Program-made: the position numbers and the translations under genes
The notes under the pieces: generated by a model
Seen by the model: the letters and a program-made list of their open reading frames with translations, nothing else
The model's database searches: none
What the model was told of the DNA's origin: nothing
Shown: positions 1-9,728 of the stretch, in pieces
Layout: the number at the start of each line of letters is the position of its first letter
Numbering within the stretch: position 1 is the first letter of the stretch
NCBI RefSeq assembly: GCF_900640115.1
Contig: NZ_CAAAIW010000010.1
Span: 1-64,000 of the forward strand
From: Legionella yabuuchiae
GTDB taxonomy: Bacteria > Pseudomonadota > Gammaproteobacteria > Legionellales > Legionellaceae
Length of the DNA: 64,000 nucleotides
Direction of reading: 5' to 3'

Positions 1-105
1 ATGTTGCCGAAATCAGCGTTCGGATCAGAGTGAAATCACCGTTCGGATAAAACCGAAATGGCCGTTTGAATGTTGCCGTAATCGGCGTTCGGATCAAGCC
101 GAAAT
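1..105. mobile_element. probable insertion-sequence end with degenerate internal repeats
   Basis: This stretch contains repeated units around the core GTTCGGAT (near 19, 44 and 88) together with CCGAAAT or CCGTAAT blocks, for example TTGCCGAAATCAGCGTTCGG near 4 and TTGCCGTAATCGGCGTTCGG near 73. Multiple degenerate subterminal repeats are typical of IS21-type ends, where they bind transposase. No transposase is in view because the element would lie to the left of the window. The downstream LuxR-type reading frame loses recognisable coding character where these repeats stop, which fits an insertion that removed its 5' part. The IS family is a guess; the repeat structure is directly visible. Confidence 0.45.
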
Positions 106-162
106 ACACATCCTTATCGTACCGAAGGTTATGACCGGGGCGATATCGATCATGCTTTTAAT

Positions 163-738
163 GTGTATGATGGTCAGGAATATTACATCCAAGGGCAAAT
201 TAAACCCGACTCTACCCAAATGGATATACTGGAAGAAATGCAGCATCGATACAACCTGCATACTGTTTTCGCCATGGTAAGACAGTGTTACGAGTGCGAT
301 ATCATTATTGAAACCTATAATAGCACGCCATTAGAGAATAAAGCTGGACTCTACTTCAAACATAGGGTTGCAATGGAGCGGTTCATCTCTGGATTTATCC
401 AGGACATGGAAACTGATTTAAAAGCGATGATACCGGAATCTGAATTTTTGAACTTTTTTAATAATCAGGAGTTCAGAAACCAAGTGCTAACTGGAAAACC
501 AAACTTAACAAATGCAATTTTGACGAACCGAGAGCTTGATTGTCTATTTCTCATGGCTCACTGTGAGAATACACAAACAGCAGCCGATAAACTTTGTCTG
601 TCAGTCGATACGGTCAATTCTCATCTTAAGTCGGCACGAAAAAAATTAAATTGCAAAACAACCATACAAGCGGTCGCAATTGCCTTCAAATCGGATCTTT
701 TCAGACACAAAATTTCACCAAATTTGGGGATACAATAA
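163..738 (+). pseudogene. LuxR-family transcriptional regulator, N-terminally truncated
   Basis: The C-terminal third (about residues 120-185) is a GerE/LuxR helix-turn-helix. LTNRELDCLFLMA is followed by the recognition-helix segment SVDTVNSHLKSARKKLNC, which matches the usual S-x-x-T-V-x-x-H-x-x-x-x-x-x-K-L pattern. The N-terminal part shows no recognisable ligand domain and is short for this class. The only nearby start is a GTG at 163 without a clear ribosome-binding site. The same frame is open back to 82 and reads plausibly coding from about 103, immediately after the IS-like repeats. I infer a regulator whose 5' end was removed by an insertion. It could still be expressed as a DNA-binding fragment. 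Confidence 0.6.
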
Positions 739-797
739 GCACATTATTTAATAGATACTCTTTGGATCGTTAAAAAATTAGTTGTAGGAGCTTTAAC

Positions 798-1040
798 ATG
801 GGATGTTTCATTCAACTCAAAGATCCAGACATTACATTTAACTTTGTTCAAAATAAACTCAAGCAAAAAATGCTTCTGGCTGCGCTTATTCAATATAGTG
901 AGATTGATTTAAACGGTATTGCAGAAATACTGGATATTTGTAGCAAGCGATTATTGAAAGTGCTGATTGGTGCTGAATTCCTGGATTCAAGGGATGCAGA
1001 AGAATTAGGCCGTTTGTTTTTGATTCAGTTTAGTGATTAA
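798..1040 (+). CDS. small hypothetical protein, 80 aa
   Basis: This is an 80-residue, mostly helical protein. It has a good ribosome-binding site (TAGGAG about 8 bases before the ATG) and starts 60 bases after the LuxR-type gene. A central segment (about residues 28-60, including the pattern IAEILDICSKRLLKVLIGAEFLD broken by hydrophobic residues) has the spacing of a helix-turn-helix, so a small DNA-binding protein is possible. I do not recognise a family. It converges on the restriction operon, and a hairpin lies just after its stop. Confidence 0.55.
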   Translation: MGCFIQLKDPDITFNFVQNKLKQKMLLAALIQYSEIDLNGIAEILDICSKRLLKVLIGAEFLDSRDAEELGRLFLIQFSD

Positions 1041-1066
1041 CTAAAAGCTGATTTTGAGTATAACTT

Positions 1067-1091
1067 GGTCAAAGATACAATTTCTTTGACC
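1067..1091. terminator. hairpin between convergent genes
   Basis: GGTCAAAGA (1067-1075) and TCTTTGACC (1083-1091) form a 9-bp stem with a 7-nt loop. It lies between the end of the small gene at 1040 and the end of the convergent restriction operon at 1213. There is no long T run on either side, so it may be a weak bidirectional terminator or a stabilising 3' hairpin. Confidence 0.45.
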
Positions 1092-1212
1092 GCCACATTC
1101 CTCATTAACTTTTCTATTAATTAATCACTGAACAGGCCCAAACTTAAATAACAAATAATAGCTCATTTGCTTTAATAACTCTGAATAATTAACCAATTTA
1201 TCCTAACCTAAA

Positions 1213-3906
1213 TTATTCTTTAAACTCCTTTACTAATCCATTAAAGCTTCTTTCTGAAGTTATAGCGTTATGAGGTATCAATAAGTAATACCAAGGTTTA
1301 CCTCCATTCTCATAAGCATGTTTAGTCGCATATTCGCACCATCTCATCGTTGCGGCTTTTTTTGCTAAAACAATAGGATTATCCATTTCCGAAGCCATTT
1401 TAGGTTCGCAAATATATTTTTCATCATAGGTTTCTACGACAAAATCAGGCTCATATGACTCGCCACTTTTATACTCAATTTGAAAAAAACCTGGAGCGGG
1501 CTTCATCCACCTGACTACATTCTTATCATCTTCCAAAATTTGTGAAAAACGCAGTTCACCATCGACTGAATCAAATTTTTGTATTGGGTAACAACATTTT
1601 TTAAAACCATTAAAAATAATTTTTTTAACGTCACTTTTAACTTCTGGTATATACCTAAAATCCCTTGGTTGCTGCCCTTGTTGGATTACACAATTAAATG
1701 GTTTTAGGATAGTAAATCCTCTATTTACATTGACCTGATAGTCAGTTGGTGTTTCCCAATAATGTTGCATTAACTGCGTCATAATAAAGTTACATATTTT
1801 CTCTTGATGATATTTTAGAACATTTTCAATATCAGACTCATCTTTTAAGTATGACTTAAGTCGTGAAACTACTTGACCGGCAAGCTTATACAGCAAATCA
1901 GCGTGTTCATCATAATCAATAAGATCATTATCTATGAGCACTCGAACAATATAGTTTTCTAATAAAGGCTCTTTTTCATTTACTGCATCATCACGAGCTA
2001 AAATACTGCTTTTATTTGTCCGAAGATACTTCATTAATATTTCTTGGCTAACTGGTTGATAGTTAATTCGTTCTATACCTTCTAAATCAAAGTTGGCAAA
2101 CCCATATGAAATGTTCCGAGTTGGAATTAAAACAATATTAGGAATATCAATAGTATATTCCGCAATATTCTTTGTTAAAACTTCAACAATTTTTTTTACT
2201 TCATTATTTGATATTTCTTCATTATGTATGGTTATTTCTTGTACTTCTTTTGTTATTTGCTCTTGAATAGAAATATCTAGCAACTCTTTAGAAGACTTTA
2301 ATCGTTCATAACGTTTTACAATATCAAGAGTAATGTCCAAAATACGATATTGCTGACTTGTCTTAATTAAATTATCACCTTCATATTCTTGATCCTTCTC
2401 AAAGATATCATGTGTTAAAGATACAGTAGCTAGGGAAGGAATAACTATATTTTGTGGTTTTTCAAAAGGAATATCTGCGTCATTCCCTATTTCGACTTTC
2501 TTTTTAATTATTGAATCTGGACTGTTAGCTTGATCAATAATTTCTTGAAATTTATCATGAGCAACAATGGTTAATCTATCCAGAGCATCAATGCCAGTAC
2601 GGTTTCCAAAAGGAAGGCGCAAACCTCTTCCTATCGTTTGTTCTGTAAGAATTTCTGATGCTGAAGCCCTTAAAGGCACGATTGTATATAAATTTGTTAC
2701 ATCCCATCCCTCTTTTAACTTATTTACATGAATGACTATTTCTGTGGGATCATTTGAATCTTCTATAGCAATCAATTTTTGAATATTTTTATCTTCTTCT
2801 GCTCCTGACTGCTTTGAATGAATTTCTGCAACCTTACCTTTATAATTGCCATTAAAAAAACTTTCTGATTCGATAAACTCACGTAGTGTACGTGCATGTT
2901 CAGTATCTTGAGCAACTACTAACACAAATGGCTTGACTATTTTTTTATTGAATTGCTTCGCGTAATTTAATAATTCAACCTTTACATATTCATGATGGTG
3001 AATCCCATCTTCCAGTTTTATCTTTTCTAACTGTTCTGGTGTATAATTTTCAGGCTTAAAATCTTTTCTGGTAGCAACGGCAGGATCTTTCACATAACCA
3101 TCGTCCATAGCCTCGGCAAGAGAATAAGAATACACAATATTTTTGAAATTACTTGAGGTAGAACCTATTGTTTTAGGGGTGGCTGTCAACTCAATACCAA
3201 GAATCGGCTTTAAGTCATTAATTGCATTTGCACCAGCAGTTGCTCTATAGCGATGCGCTTCATCCATTAATAAAACCAAGTCAGGTAAGCTTGCAAGATA
3301 GTCAAAAAAACTTTCTCCTAAAGTTTCCTGTAATCGCTTAATTCGTGGAGTTTTAGATTTTGTAGCCCCAGGCTTATTTTCAGTAGCATTAATTTTTGAA
3401 ATATTAAATATATAAATAAATGGTACATCATCATCTTCAAATAATGTCCTCTGAATTTTATTTTCTTCCAGCCTAAACCCTTTGTTTTTATAATCTTCAC
3501 CAGTAACAATAACTGGTTGGCTAAAGACAAACTCAGATATACCTTTAAAAACATATTTTGGGCTTTTAAGACTAAAGTCCTCCTTTAGCTTTTCGTAAAT
3601 AGTTAAGTTAGGAGCTAAAATAAAAAAGTTGCGACTTTTATGAGTTAAATATAAATAGCTGATAAAAGCACCCATCAATCTAGTTTTACCAACTCCTGTC
3701 GCTAAAGCAAAACAAATTGATGGAAAATTTCGTTCGAAATCCTCCACTGATGGATATAAATGGTGAATTGCTTTCAAAGACTGTTTTATGTCTGCGTTTT
3801 TTGACAATGTAACTTCATTAATAACTTGCGCCAATATCTTTAACGACTCATGTTGTGGCTGTCGAAGCGATAACCGTGAAGATATTGTTTTTACATCATT
3901 AACCAT
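1213..3906 (-). CDS. res: type III restriction enzyme Res subunit (helicase plus PD-(D/E)XK nuclease)
   Basis: The product is the ATP-dependent translocase/nuclease subunit of a type III restriction-modification system. It works with Mod to cleave DNA at unmodified sites. Visible motifs in order are Walker A ATGVGKTRLM (about residues 69-78), the Walker B box MDEAHRY (about 215), ELTATPKT (motif III) and QTIGRGLRLP (motif VI, about 425). Near the C terminus, EPDFVV followed by ICEPK (about 819-835) has the spacing of a PD-(D/E)XK nuclease site. The length of 897 residues is normal for Res. Its ATG overlaps the mod stop codon (TAATG on the minus strand), so it is probably translationally coupled as the last gene of a four-gene operon. 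No frameshift is seen. Confidence 0.9.
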   Translation of the reverse strand: MVNDVKTISSRLSLRQPQHESLKILAQVINEVTLSKNADIKQSLKAIHHLYPSVEDFERNFPSICFALATGVGKTRLMGAFISYLYLTHKSRNFFILAPNLTIYEKLKEDFSLKSPKYVFKGISEFVFSQPVIVTGEDYKNKGFRLEENKIQRTLFEDDDVPFIYIFNISKINATENKPGATKSKTPRIKRLQETLGESFFDYLASLPDLVLLMDEAHRYRATAGANAINDLKPILGIELTATPKTIGSTSSNFKNIVYSYSLAEAMDDGYVKDPAVATRKDFKPENYTPEQLEKIKLEDGIHHHEYVKVELLNYAKQFNKKIVKPFVLVVAQDTEHARTLREFIESESFFNGNYKGKVAEIHSKQSGAEEDKNIQKLIAIEDSNDPTEIVIHVNKLKEGWDVTNLYTIVPLRASASEILTEQTIGRGLRLPFGNRTGIDALDRLTIVAHDKFQEIIDQANSPDSIIKKKVEIGNDADIPFEKPQNIVIPSLATVSLTHDIFEKDQEYEGDNLIKTSQQYRILDITLDIVKRYERLKSSKELLDISIQEQITKEVQEITIHNEEISNNEVKKIVEVLTKNIAEYTIDIPNIVLIPTRNISYGFANFDLEGIERINYQPVSQEILMKYLRTNKSSILARDDAVNEKEPLLENYIVRVLIDNDLIDYDEHADLLYKLAGQVVSRLKSYLKDESDIENVLKYHQEKICNFIMTQLMQHYWETPTDYQVNVNRGFTILKPFNCVIQQGQQPRDFRYIPEVKSDVKKIIFNGFKKCCYPIQKFDSVDGELRFSQILEDDKNVVRWMKPAPGFFQIEYKSGESYEPDFVVETYDEKYICEPKMASEMDNPIVLAKKAATMRWCEYATKHAYENGGKPWYYLLIPHNAITSERSFNGLVKEFKE

Positions 3907-5669
3907 TAAATTGCCTCACTACTTTCAGTACAAAAAGACGAATGGCCTTCTTCAATTAGATCGTCAATATTTTCTATATTCAGACTGTAATCATCTTTAC
4001 CCCATTCACATTTTTTTAATACTGCTTGTGGAATTTTTTTAAGTGTTATGTTAAAAAATGCTTCAGAGTTAGCATTAAATCCTTTACAACAGATTAATAA
4101 AGTTCTTTTTCTGCCAACCTCTTCACTTATTGCGCGAAGTTGTTCGTTAGTCAAAACATTAGTAGTAATATAAATAAAGTCTTTTTCTGTTGAATACCCA
4201 TGATTCCAATAATGATTTGGATCAGGAAAATAAGTGAATCCCATAAGCTTACACATTGCTTCAGCCAACATATTGGCGTTATATTTTTTATTAATAACCC
4301 AATTACCCCATTTGTCTTTTTCCAACATAGACTGAGCAAGCTTGTAATAATGAAAACCACCTCCTCCAGTCCAATTTACAGATTTTGAAATACCAGCATT
4401 GTCTCGGCCATTTATAATATTTTTTAATCGGGGAATAATGTGAGTATGGCAATGCTCGCCCAGTTCTATCATTATCCAGCGACGTCGCATTTTATGGGCA
4501 GTAGCACCCGTGGTTCCAGAGCCAGCAAATGAATCTAATACTATATCACCTGGCTGAGTTGACAGCTCTAAGATTCTTTTAATCAAATTTTCAGGCTTTT
4601 TACCCCGTTTAAAATTTACCCCGCCTTCATTTGCTAAATCAGCTTTAGGTATATCTGCATGCACCCATATATTTGTTAGTTTATTTGTTTTTACAACCTG
4701 ACCATCTACAAGTTCAGCACTATCTTTTAGCCAAGCAAAAATTTCTTTATTATAGTAATAAAGAGTCGTTGGGATGTTTTTATACTTTCCCCTGCTAGGG
4801 GTATATTCAACAGTGTATAAGGAACTTTTGTCTAAATTAGAAATTATATCATTCTGAAATGAATTTTCTTTTTGTGGGTTTGTTGTCCTAAATATTTGGT
4901 CATAATAAATAGCATACTCTTTATTTATTTCTTCCTTGCGCTTTTCATACTCTTTAAGAGAGATAGAAGACATTTTAAAATTCTTATGTTTATAAATCTT
5001 AACTGGTAAATCATTCGATCTTGAAGGAAATTCTTTTATCAATTCTTTACTGCCTTCATCTATTAGAATTTTTTTATATCTTTTCATCACCTTTAAGTCT
5101 AAAGGTATATTATTTGTTATATTATTTAATTCAACACTAGATTGTTTTTTATACAGCAAAATATATTCTGCTGTATCTACAAATGCTCCACCTTGACCTA
5201 AACCAGCACTTCCAGATCTTTCATAAACAATTTGATTAACAAAATTCTCTCTTCCAAATATTTCATCTAAAATAATTTTCATATAGTGAACTTCACTATC
5301 ATCAAGATGAACCCATAACAAACCCTGGTCAGATAATAACCTATAAAGAATTTCCAATCTTTTACTCATCAAATCCAACCAAATAGAATGTTCTAAACCA
5401 TCTTCGTAATGGTCAAATGCTTGTCCAGTATTAAAGGGAGGGTCAATATATATACACTTAATTTTTCCTGTATATTCTGATTCGAGTGATTTCAAAGCTA
5501 ACAGATTATCACCATAAATAAGCTTATTGTCATAAATATTCTCACTATCAGTTTCTTCATAAGGAAAATAAGATTTTTCTACATCTTCTAGTAAAATTCT
5601 TGGTTCAAGTCTCGGTCTATATTCCTTACCAATCCATGTCAGTTCTAACTTTTTCTTTTTATGGTTCAT
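3906..5669 (-). CDS. mod: type III DNA methyltransferase Mod subunit (beta-class N6-adenine)
   Basis: This enzyme methylates adenine at the recognition site and supplies sequence specificity to Res. The catalytic motif DPPFNTG (about residue 78) precedes the AdoMet-binding motif LDSFAGSGTTGA (about residue 381). That order defines beta-class methyltransferases such as EcoP15I Mod. The roughly 270 residues in between would contain the target-recognition region. The length of 587 residues is slightly short but within the family. No simple-sequence tract is seen near the start, so there is no sign of phase variation. It begins 10 bases after the stop of the upstream SNF2-type helicase gene and overlaps res by one base, which places it inside one operon. 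Confidence 0.9.
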   Translation of the reverse strand: MNHKKKKLELTWIGKEYRPRLEPRILLEDVEKSYFPYEETDSENIYDNKLIYGDNLLALKSLESEYTGKIKCIYIDPPFNTGQAFDHYEDGLEHSIWLDLMSKRLEILYRLLSDQGLLWVHLDDSEVHYMKIILDEIFGRENFVNQIVYERSGSAGLGQGGAFVDTAEYILLYKKQSSVELNNITNNIPLDLKVMKRYKKILIDEGSKELIKEFPSRSNDLPVKIYKHKNFKMSSISLKEYEKRKEEINKEYAIYYDQIFRTTNPQKENSFQNDIISNLDKSSLYTVEYTPSRGKYKNIPTTLYYYNKEIFAWLKDSAELVDGQVVKTNKLTNIWVHADIPKADLANEGGVNFKRGKKPENLIKRILELSTQPGDIVLDSFAGSGTTGATAHKMRRRWIMIELGEHCHTHIIPRLKNIINGRDNAGISKSVNWTGGGGFHYYKLAQSMLEKDKWGNWVINKKYNANMLAEAMCKLMGFTYFPDPNHYWNHGYSTEKDFIYITTNVLTNEQLRAISEEVGRKRTLLICCKGFNANSEAFFNITLKKIPQAVLKKCEWGKDDYSLNIENIDDLIEEGHSSFCTESSEAI

Positions 5670-5679
5670 AGCATATTCC

Positions 5680-8511
5680 TCAGACTAAACTCCAACGAAT
5701 CATGAATAATTCGGAAGTTTTCCAGGTTAAATTCAATTTCATTTCAATTTCTTCTAATAATTCATCTGACTTTTCATCAACCTGTTTACGGGTTTCAAAA
5801 AATTCCAGCATGCGTTTATCCCGTTTTTTTTCAAGTTTTTTTATTTGACGTTGTGCTTTGGTTTTTTCTTCTAAAGTATTCATACCTCTGGCAAGTCTTT
5901 TCTCTTGTTTGATTTCTTTCTCTATCCTTTCCAATTCCATGTTTATTGCTGTTTTTGAGTCTTCCGCCCAGCGGTCTAATTTTTCCTGCTCTTCTTCAAA
6001 ATAAATTTCGTTTCGTTCTTTCGCTTCTTCAATAAATTCTGTAATTAATTTTTGCTTTTTTTTAATAATTTCCTGGTAGAAAATTTCATCTATGGTTATC
6101 AAACCGACATGATCCGCTGGAATAAGCATTAAACGCTCACATTGATATTGATCGAGAGATTCTCCATCATCCGTTCTAGCAATAAAGAACATTTTTTCCA
6201 CAACATCAATTGAATCTATTTCAACCTTGCCCAAGTATAGCCATCCAGATTTTCCTCTTAATTTTTGTAGATCAGCCAGCTGGAGACCGTAATTTTCATA
6301 ATGAAATGTAATTTGAGCAGGTAATGGTTTTATGCTTTTTGCTTTATATAGAAGCTCAGATGCCAATTGATTATCAACTTTAAAAAAATGACCATTTTTT
6401 TCATCGGCTTGTTTCCAATCAAAGTAATAATGCTCATTACGATAAGAAAAACCTTCCTGAAAATGTTGCGCATTAGGTAACATACCTTTACAAAATGCGC
6501 GGATTTTTTTAGCAAAATCATCCAGATCATCCGTAATGCTTTCTTTACGTGAACGAATTTTTTTAATTACATCCTCATCAAAATTCTCAAGAAGACTTTT
6601 TCGAGTATCTAACTCTCGTTCTGTAAGGATTTCATCCAACTCTTTTTGCAACTGATTAAATTCTTCATCAATTTGATTGGTATGACGGCATTTCTGATAA
6701 ATTTCATTAATTCTAGACTCAAATGAAATTTCTGCTTCAATTGCGCCAAGCACTTCATCACTTGCACCAAATACACCCTCAAAGAGTTTTAGTTTTTGGT
6801 TGAGCAGCTCAAAGACTCTTTCATCTGCCTTATTTCCTTTGTTAAGAAAATTAACAATAACTACATCATTCTTTTGTCCATACCGATGTACTCTTCCTAT
6901 TCTCTGTTCTATTCTTTGTGGATTCCATGGCAAATCAAAGTTAACTAGCAAAGAACAAAATTGCATATTAACTCCCTCCGCACCAGACTCAGTGGATATT
7001 AAGATAGGTGCGTCATTTTTAAATTTCTCAACAATAGCAGCCTTCATATCAGCAGTTTTTGAACCAGATATTTTATCGCTCCCCTGATGCCTTTCCATCC
7101 ATTGTTTATAAATATCTTTAGATTCATTATCATTATTTGATCCATTCAAAAGCACCAGCTCACCTTTATATCCTTTAGCTTCTAGTAACTCCTTGAGATA
7201 TTGCTGGGTACGACAAGATTCTGTAAAAATTACAGCCTTTCTTTGTCCACCTAGTTCTTTTACCTTAGTAAAGGCTTTTTCTAAAACAGTTAATAAAGCT
7301 TCACCTTTAGTATTCTTTTGAATTTTCTCAGCTAATTTTTTAAAAGATTTAAGTTCTTCAAGCTCTTGTATTAGTTGTTCAGGATTAGCGCTATCTCCAT
7401 CATTTTCTATATCCATTTCATCAATAGATTCATTAATTGTTTCATAATCACTGAATGACTCCATATCAGTGACAAGATTTTTTGTCAGACGCTGAATCAT
7501 CTTCTCCAATGTGCCAGTAATGGCAAAACTAGATGATGCTAAAATTTTTCTAATGACTAAGGTAACTAGATGGCGTGCGTTAGGTTTTATAGAAACAATA
7601 TCTTCGCGCTGTAAGTATGCGGATATTTGTTCGTATAAATTCAACTCCTCATGAGAAGGGCGGAAATCTTCCACTATAGACCATCTACGCGGAAAACTTA
7701 TACCTCCCTCTTTTTGTACCTGGCGACGAAGTGTTCTAAAGCAGATTTTTGATAATCGATGACGAAGAATATCCAGGTTATGCGCAGAAGCATTCCTACC
7801 AATATATTGAGCGCGGAAAGATTCGACATTACCAAAAAAATGCTGATCAATGATAGAAACCAATCCATATAACTCTAAAAGCGAATTTTGAAGTGGTGTT
7901 GCTGATAATAAAATTTTTTTTCTACCATCTAGTGCTTCCTGTAATTTTTTGGCAATCTTTGCACCATCTTTTTTCCAGATATTTCTTAATTTATGCGCCT
8001 CATCGAAAATTACTAAGTCCCAATTGATGCTTTTAATGTCAATATTTTTTTTTGATGCGAACTCATACGAACAAATGATTACTTGGTCTTCTCTATAATC
8101 AAACGGATTCAAATACTCTGATTTTTTAAGTAAGTTATATGATGCTGATTCAAGTATATAACTAGGTATATTAAACTTCTCTAATAATTCTTGTGTCCAT
8201 TGATTTCTCAACATGGCAGGTACTATTAACAAAATCTTTCTTTTTCTCTCTGCCCATTTCTGAGCAATAACCAAACTCGCTTCAATAGTTTTCCCCAATC
8301 CCACTTCATCAGCTAAAATAATCCCCTGAGACAATGGAGAGCGGAGGGCAAAAATTGCCGCTTCAACTTGGTGTGGGTTCATATCAACTTTTGATGCAGC
8401 TAGTGACTTAGAAATCTTTTCTTCAGCAGAGCCACCTAATGTTAAAGAATACGCCAAATAAGCGCACTGATGGGGAGTGTAACTTTGCTGATTGGTATTA
8501 GTTGGGGACAT
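5680..8511 (-). CDS. SNF2/RapA-like helicase associated with the type III RM genes
   Basis: This is a 943-residue superfamily 2 DNA translocase. Walker A is in ADEVGLGKTIEAS (about residue 67), Walker B in DEAHKLRN (about 172), motif III in LSATPLQNS, and the C-terminal helicase lobe carries QRIGRVHRYGQKND (about 540). The last 110 residues are a charged coiled coil rich in Lys and Glu. I chose the ATG at 8511 (MSPTNTNQ) because it follows the small HTH gene by 16 bases with an AAGAAG ribosome site. A longer in-frame start at 8649 would overlap that gene by more than 100 bases. SNF2 helicases are not classical type III components. DISARM has one (DrmD), but DrmA/B/C are absent here. It is probably an accessory defence protein. 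Confidence 0.8.
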   Translation of the reverse strand: MSPTNTNQQSYTPHQCAYLAYSLTLGGSAEEKISKSLAASKVDMNPHQVEAAIFALRSPLSQGIILADEVGLGKTIEASLVIAQKWAERKRKILLIVPAMLRNQWTQELLEKFNIPSYILESASYNLLKKSEYLNPFDYREDQVIICSYEFASKKNIDIKSINWDLVIFDEAHKLRNIWKKDGAKIAKKLQEALDGRKKILLSATPLQNSLLELYGLVSIIDQHFFGNVESFRAQYIGRNASAHNLDILRHRLSKICFRTLRRQVQKEGGISFPRRWSIVEDFRPSHEELNLYEQISAYLQREDIVSIKPNARHLVTLVIRKILASSSFAITGTLEKMIQRLTKNLVTDMESFSDYETINESIDEMDIENDGDSANPEQLIQELEELKSFKKLAEKIQKNTKGEALLTVLEKAFTKVKELGGQRKAVIFTESCRTQQYLKELLEAKGYKGELVLLNGSNNDNESKDIYKQWMERHQGSDKISGSKTADMKAAIVEKFKNDAPILISTESGAEGVNMQFCSLLVNFDLPWNPQRIEQRIGRVHRYGQKNDVVIVNFLNKGNKADERVFELLNQKLKLFEGVFGASDEVLGAIEAEISFESRINEIYQKCRHTNQIDEEFNQLQKELDEILTERELDTRKSLLENFDEDVIKKIRSRKESITDDLDDFAKKIRAFCKGMLPNAQHFQEGFSYRNEHYYFDWKQADEKNGHFFKVDNQLASELLYKAKSIKPLPAQITFHYENYGLQLADLQKLRGKSGWLYLGKVEIDSIDVVEKMFFIARTDDGESLDQYQCERLMLIPADHVGLITIDEIFYQEIIKKKQKLITEFIEEAKERNEIYFEEEQEKLDRWAEDSKTAINMELERIEKEIKQEKRLARGMNTLEEKTKAQRQIKKLEKKRDKRMLEFFETRKQVDEKSDELLEEIEMKLNLTWKTSELFMIRWSLV

Positions 8512-8527
8512 TGTTAATACACTTCTT

Positions 8528-8725
8528 TTAGCTGTTATTTCCATTACGTGCGTTAGTTTCTTGTTGTTTAATCCATGAGTCAATTTCACTTCTCCGAAAA
8601 CGCCATGAACCACCCACCTTAAAACCAGGTATTTTTCCTTCAGATGCAAGTCGATATCCAGTTTTTTCAGCCAGTTTAAGATATGCTGATAATTCCTTTA
8701 AGGTAAAAATTTCTTCTGTTTGCAT
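8528..8725 (-). CDS. small excisionase-family (helix_turn_helix_17) DNA-binding protein
   Basis: This 65-residue protein matches the MerR/excisionase-type HTH: FTLKELSAYLKLAEKTGYRL, then GKIPGFKVGGSWRFRRSEIDSWI. The KVGGSWRF turn and terminal xxxIDxWI are hallmarks of helix_turn_helix_17 proteins. It is the first gene of the four-gene minus-strand operon, immediately upstream of the helicase gene, and no integrase is adjacent. I therefore infer a controller of the restriction operon rather than an excisionase. An inverted repeat GGCAAGTTTGCC (8792-8803) lies about 70 bases upstream and could be its operator. Confidence 0.75.
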   Translation of the reverse strand: MQTEEIFTLKELSAYLKLAEKTGYRLASEGKIPGFKVGGSWRFRRSEIDSWIKQQETNARNGNNS

Positions 8726-9015
8726 TAACGAAGCACCTTTCTTGAATGAAAATTGGTTCTATATGAGAAAATAAACGAAAATAGGGGGAACGGCAAGTTT
8801 GCCACCTAAGTTATACACAATTAAGGCAAATATTTATTACCCTTGATATTAGATATAATACTACTTTACTAATAGCACGGTAAGTTAAGCAACCAAAGTA
8901 CGGAGAGACCGGAGACTGCAATAAAGTTATTGATGAAGGCAATCACTCTACTATCGACTAAAAGCTGCAACAATATAATGTGAAAAGAAAAAGATAAATT
9001 TCATACAAATATGAT
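8726..9015. promoter_or_regulatory. intergenic region upstream of the defence operon
   Basis: This 290-base AT-rich gap separates the defence operon start (8725) from the 3' end of lvrR (9016). It contains the inverted repeat GGCAA-GT-TTGCC at 8792-8803. On the minus strand it holds several AT-rich candidate -10 boxes around 8840-8870. No gene or RNA fold is evident. It should hold the promoter for the HTH-helicase-mod-res operon, but I cannot fix the start site by eye. Confidence 0.35.
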
Positions 9016-9675
9016 TTATATTTGATAATTCCTCATCTCAACAACCACGCCGAATATACGGATCTCGCTTTTATCTTTTATATTAATTATTGCCCACAGA
9101 TCATTACTAGGAATTAGCTGAAAAAGACTCTCATCTATTTCACCATATTTTCGCAACACCGTTTGACTTTTATTTTCAAAGTAGCCAAGGACATAATCAC
9201 CAGGATTGGGAGATTGGTCCCCATTAATCACAACAATTGAACCAGCAGGAATTTTTGGTTCCATGCTATTGTCTTCAACAACCACAGCAAATAATTTCTC
9301 AGCATTTAAAGCCTTATTAAAACTGTCGATAACAATCGTCTTTTCATTACTATAATCAGCTGCATTCAGCAATTCTTTATAATGATGCGCATCCTTCATG
9401 CTCAAAACAGGAATATGGCGCATGCCATGATTAGCATGACGAGTTAGCTCACCCTGTGGGCTATTAGTTAAACAAAGAAGATAGGATGCTGAAACATTTA
9501 AATGATCGGCTAAAATCTTAGCCTCAACAGGACCAGGACTTCTTGTACCTTGCTCCCAGTTCCCAATTCTTGCAGGGGAAAGCTCATGCGTTTTTTCTGC
9601 CAGTTCTTTAATGGTTAATCCAACGGCTTTCCTGGATTCTTTAATGCGATTGCCAATTTTTTCTTTGATGTTCAT
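9016..9675 (-). CDS. lvrR: LvrR-like phage-type repressor (XRE HTH plus S24 peptidase fold)
   Basis: This is a lambda-CI/LexA-type repressor of 219 residues. An N-terminal XRE helix-turn-helix (LTIKELAEKTHELSPARIG) is followed by a linker and an S24 C-terminal domain. The nucleophile Ser is in DNSMEP (about residue 134) and the general-base Lys is in VLRKYG (about 172), so RecA-triggered self-cleavage is possible. I prefer the ATG at 9675 (MNIKEK) over the upstream in-frame ATG at 9720. It is divergent from lvrA, in the lvrR-lvrA-lvrB-lvrC arrangement known from Legionella islands with GI-type T4SS. The shared intergenic region carries an operator-like repeat, so autorepression and control of lvrABC are expected. 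Confidence 0.85.
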   Translation of the reverse strand: MNIKEKIGNRIKESRKAVGLTIKELAEKTHELSPARIGNWEQGTRSPGPVEAKILADHLNVSASYLLCLTNSPQGELTRHANHGMRHIPVLSMKDAHHYKELLNAADYSNEKTIVIDSFNKALNAEKLFAVVVEDNSMEPKIPAGSIVVINGDQSPNPGDYVLGYFENKSQTVLRKYGEIDESLFQLIPSNDLWAIINIKDKSEIRIFGVVVEMRNYQI

Positions 9676-9728
9676 ATCATTCGTCCATTCATTTTCAAAA
9701 AACCATTGACACATACACATATTGATTT

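Noticed and set aside
3906-5669. Phase variation of mod
   Set aside because: No homopolymer or short tandem repeat long enough for slippage is seen near its start or within the frame.
1213-8725. Calling the defence operon DISARM
   Set aside because: An SNF2 helicase and a methyltransferase are present, but DrmA, DrmB and DrmC are absent, and mod/res are plainly type III.
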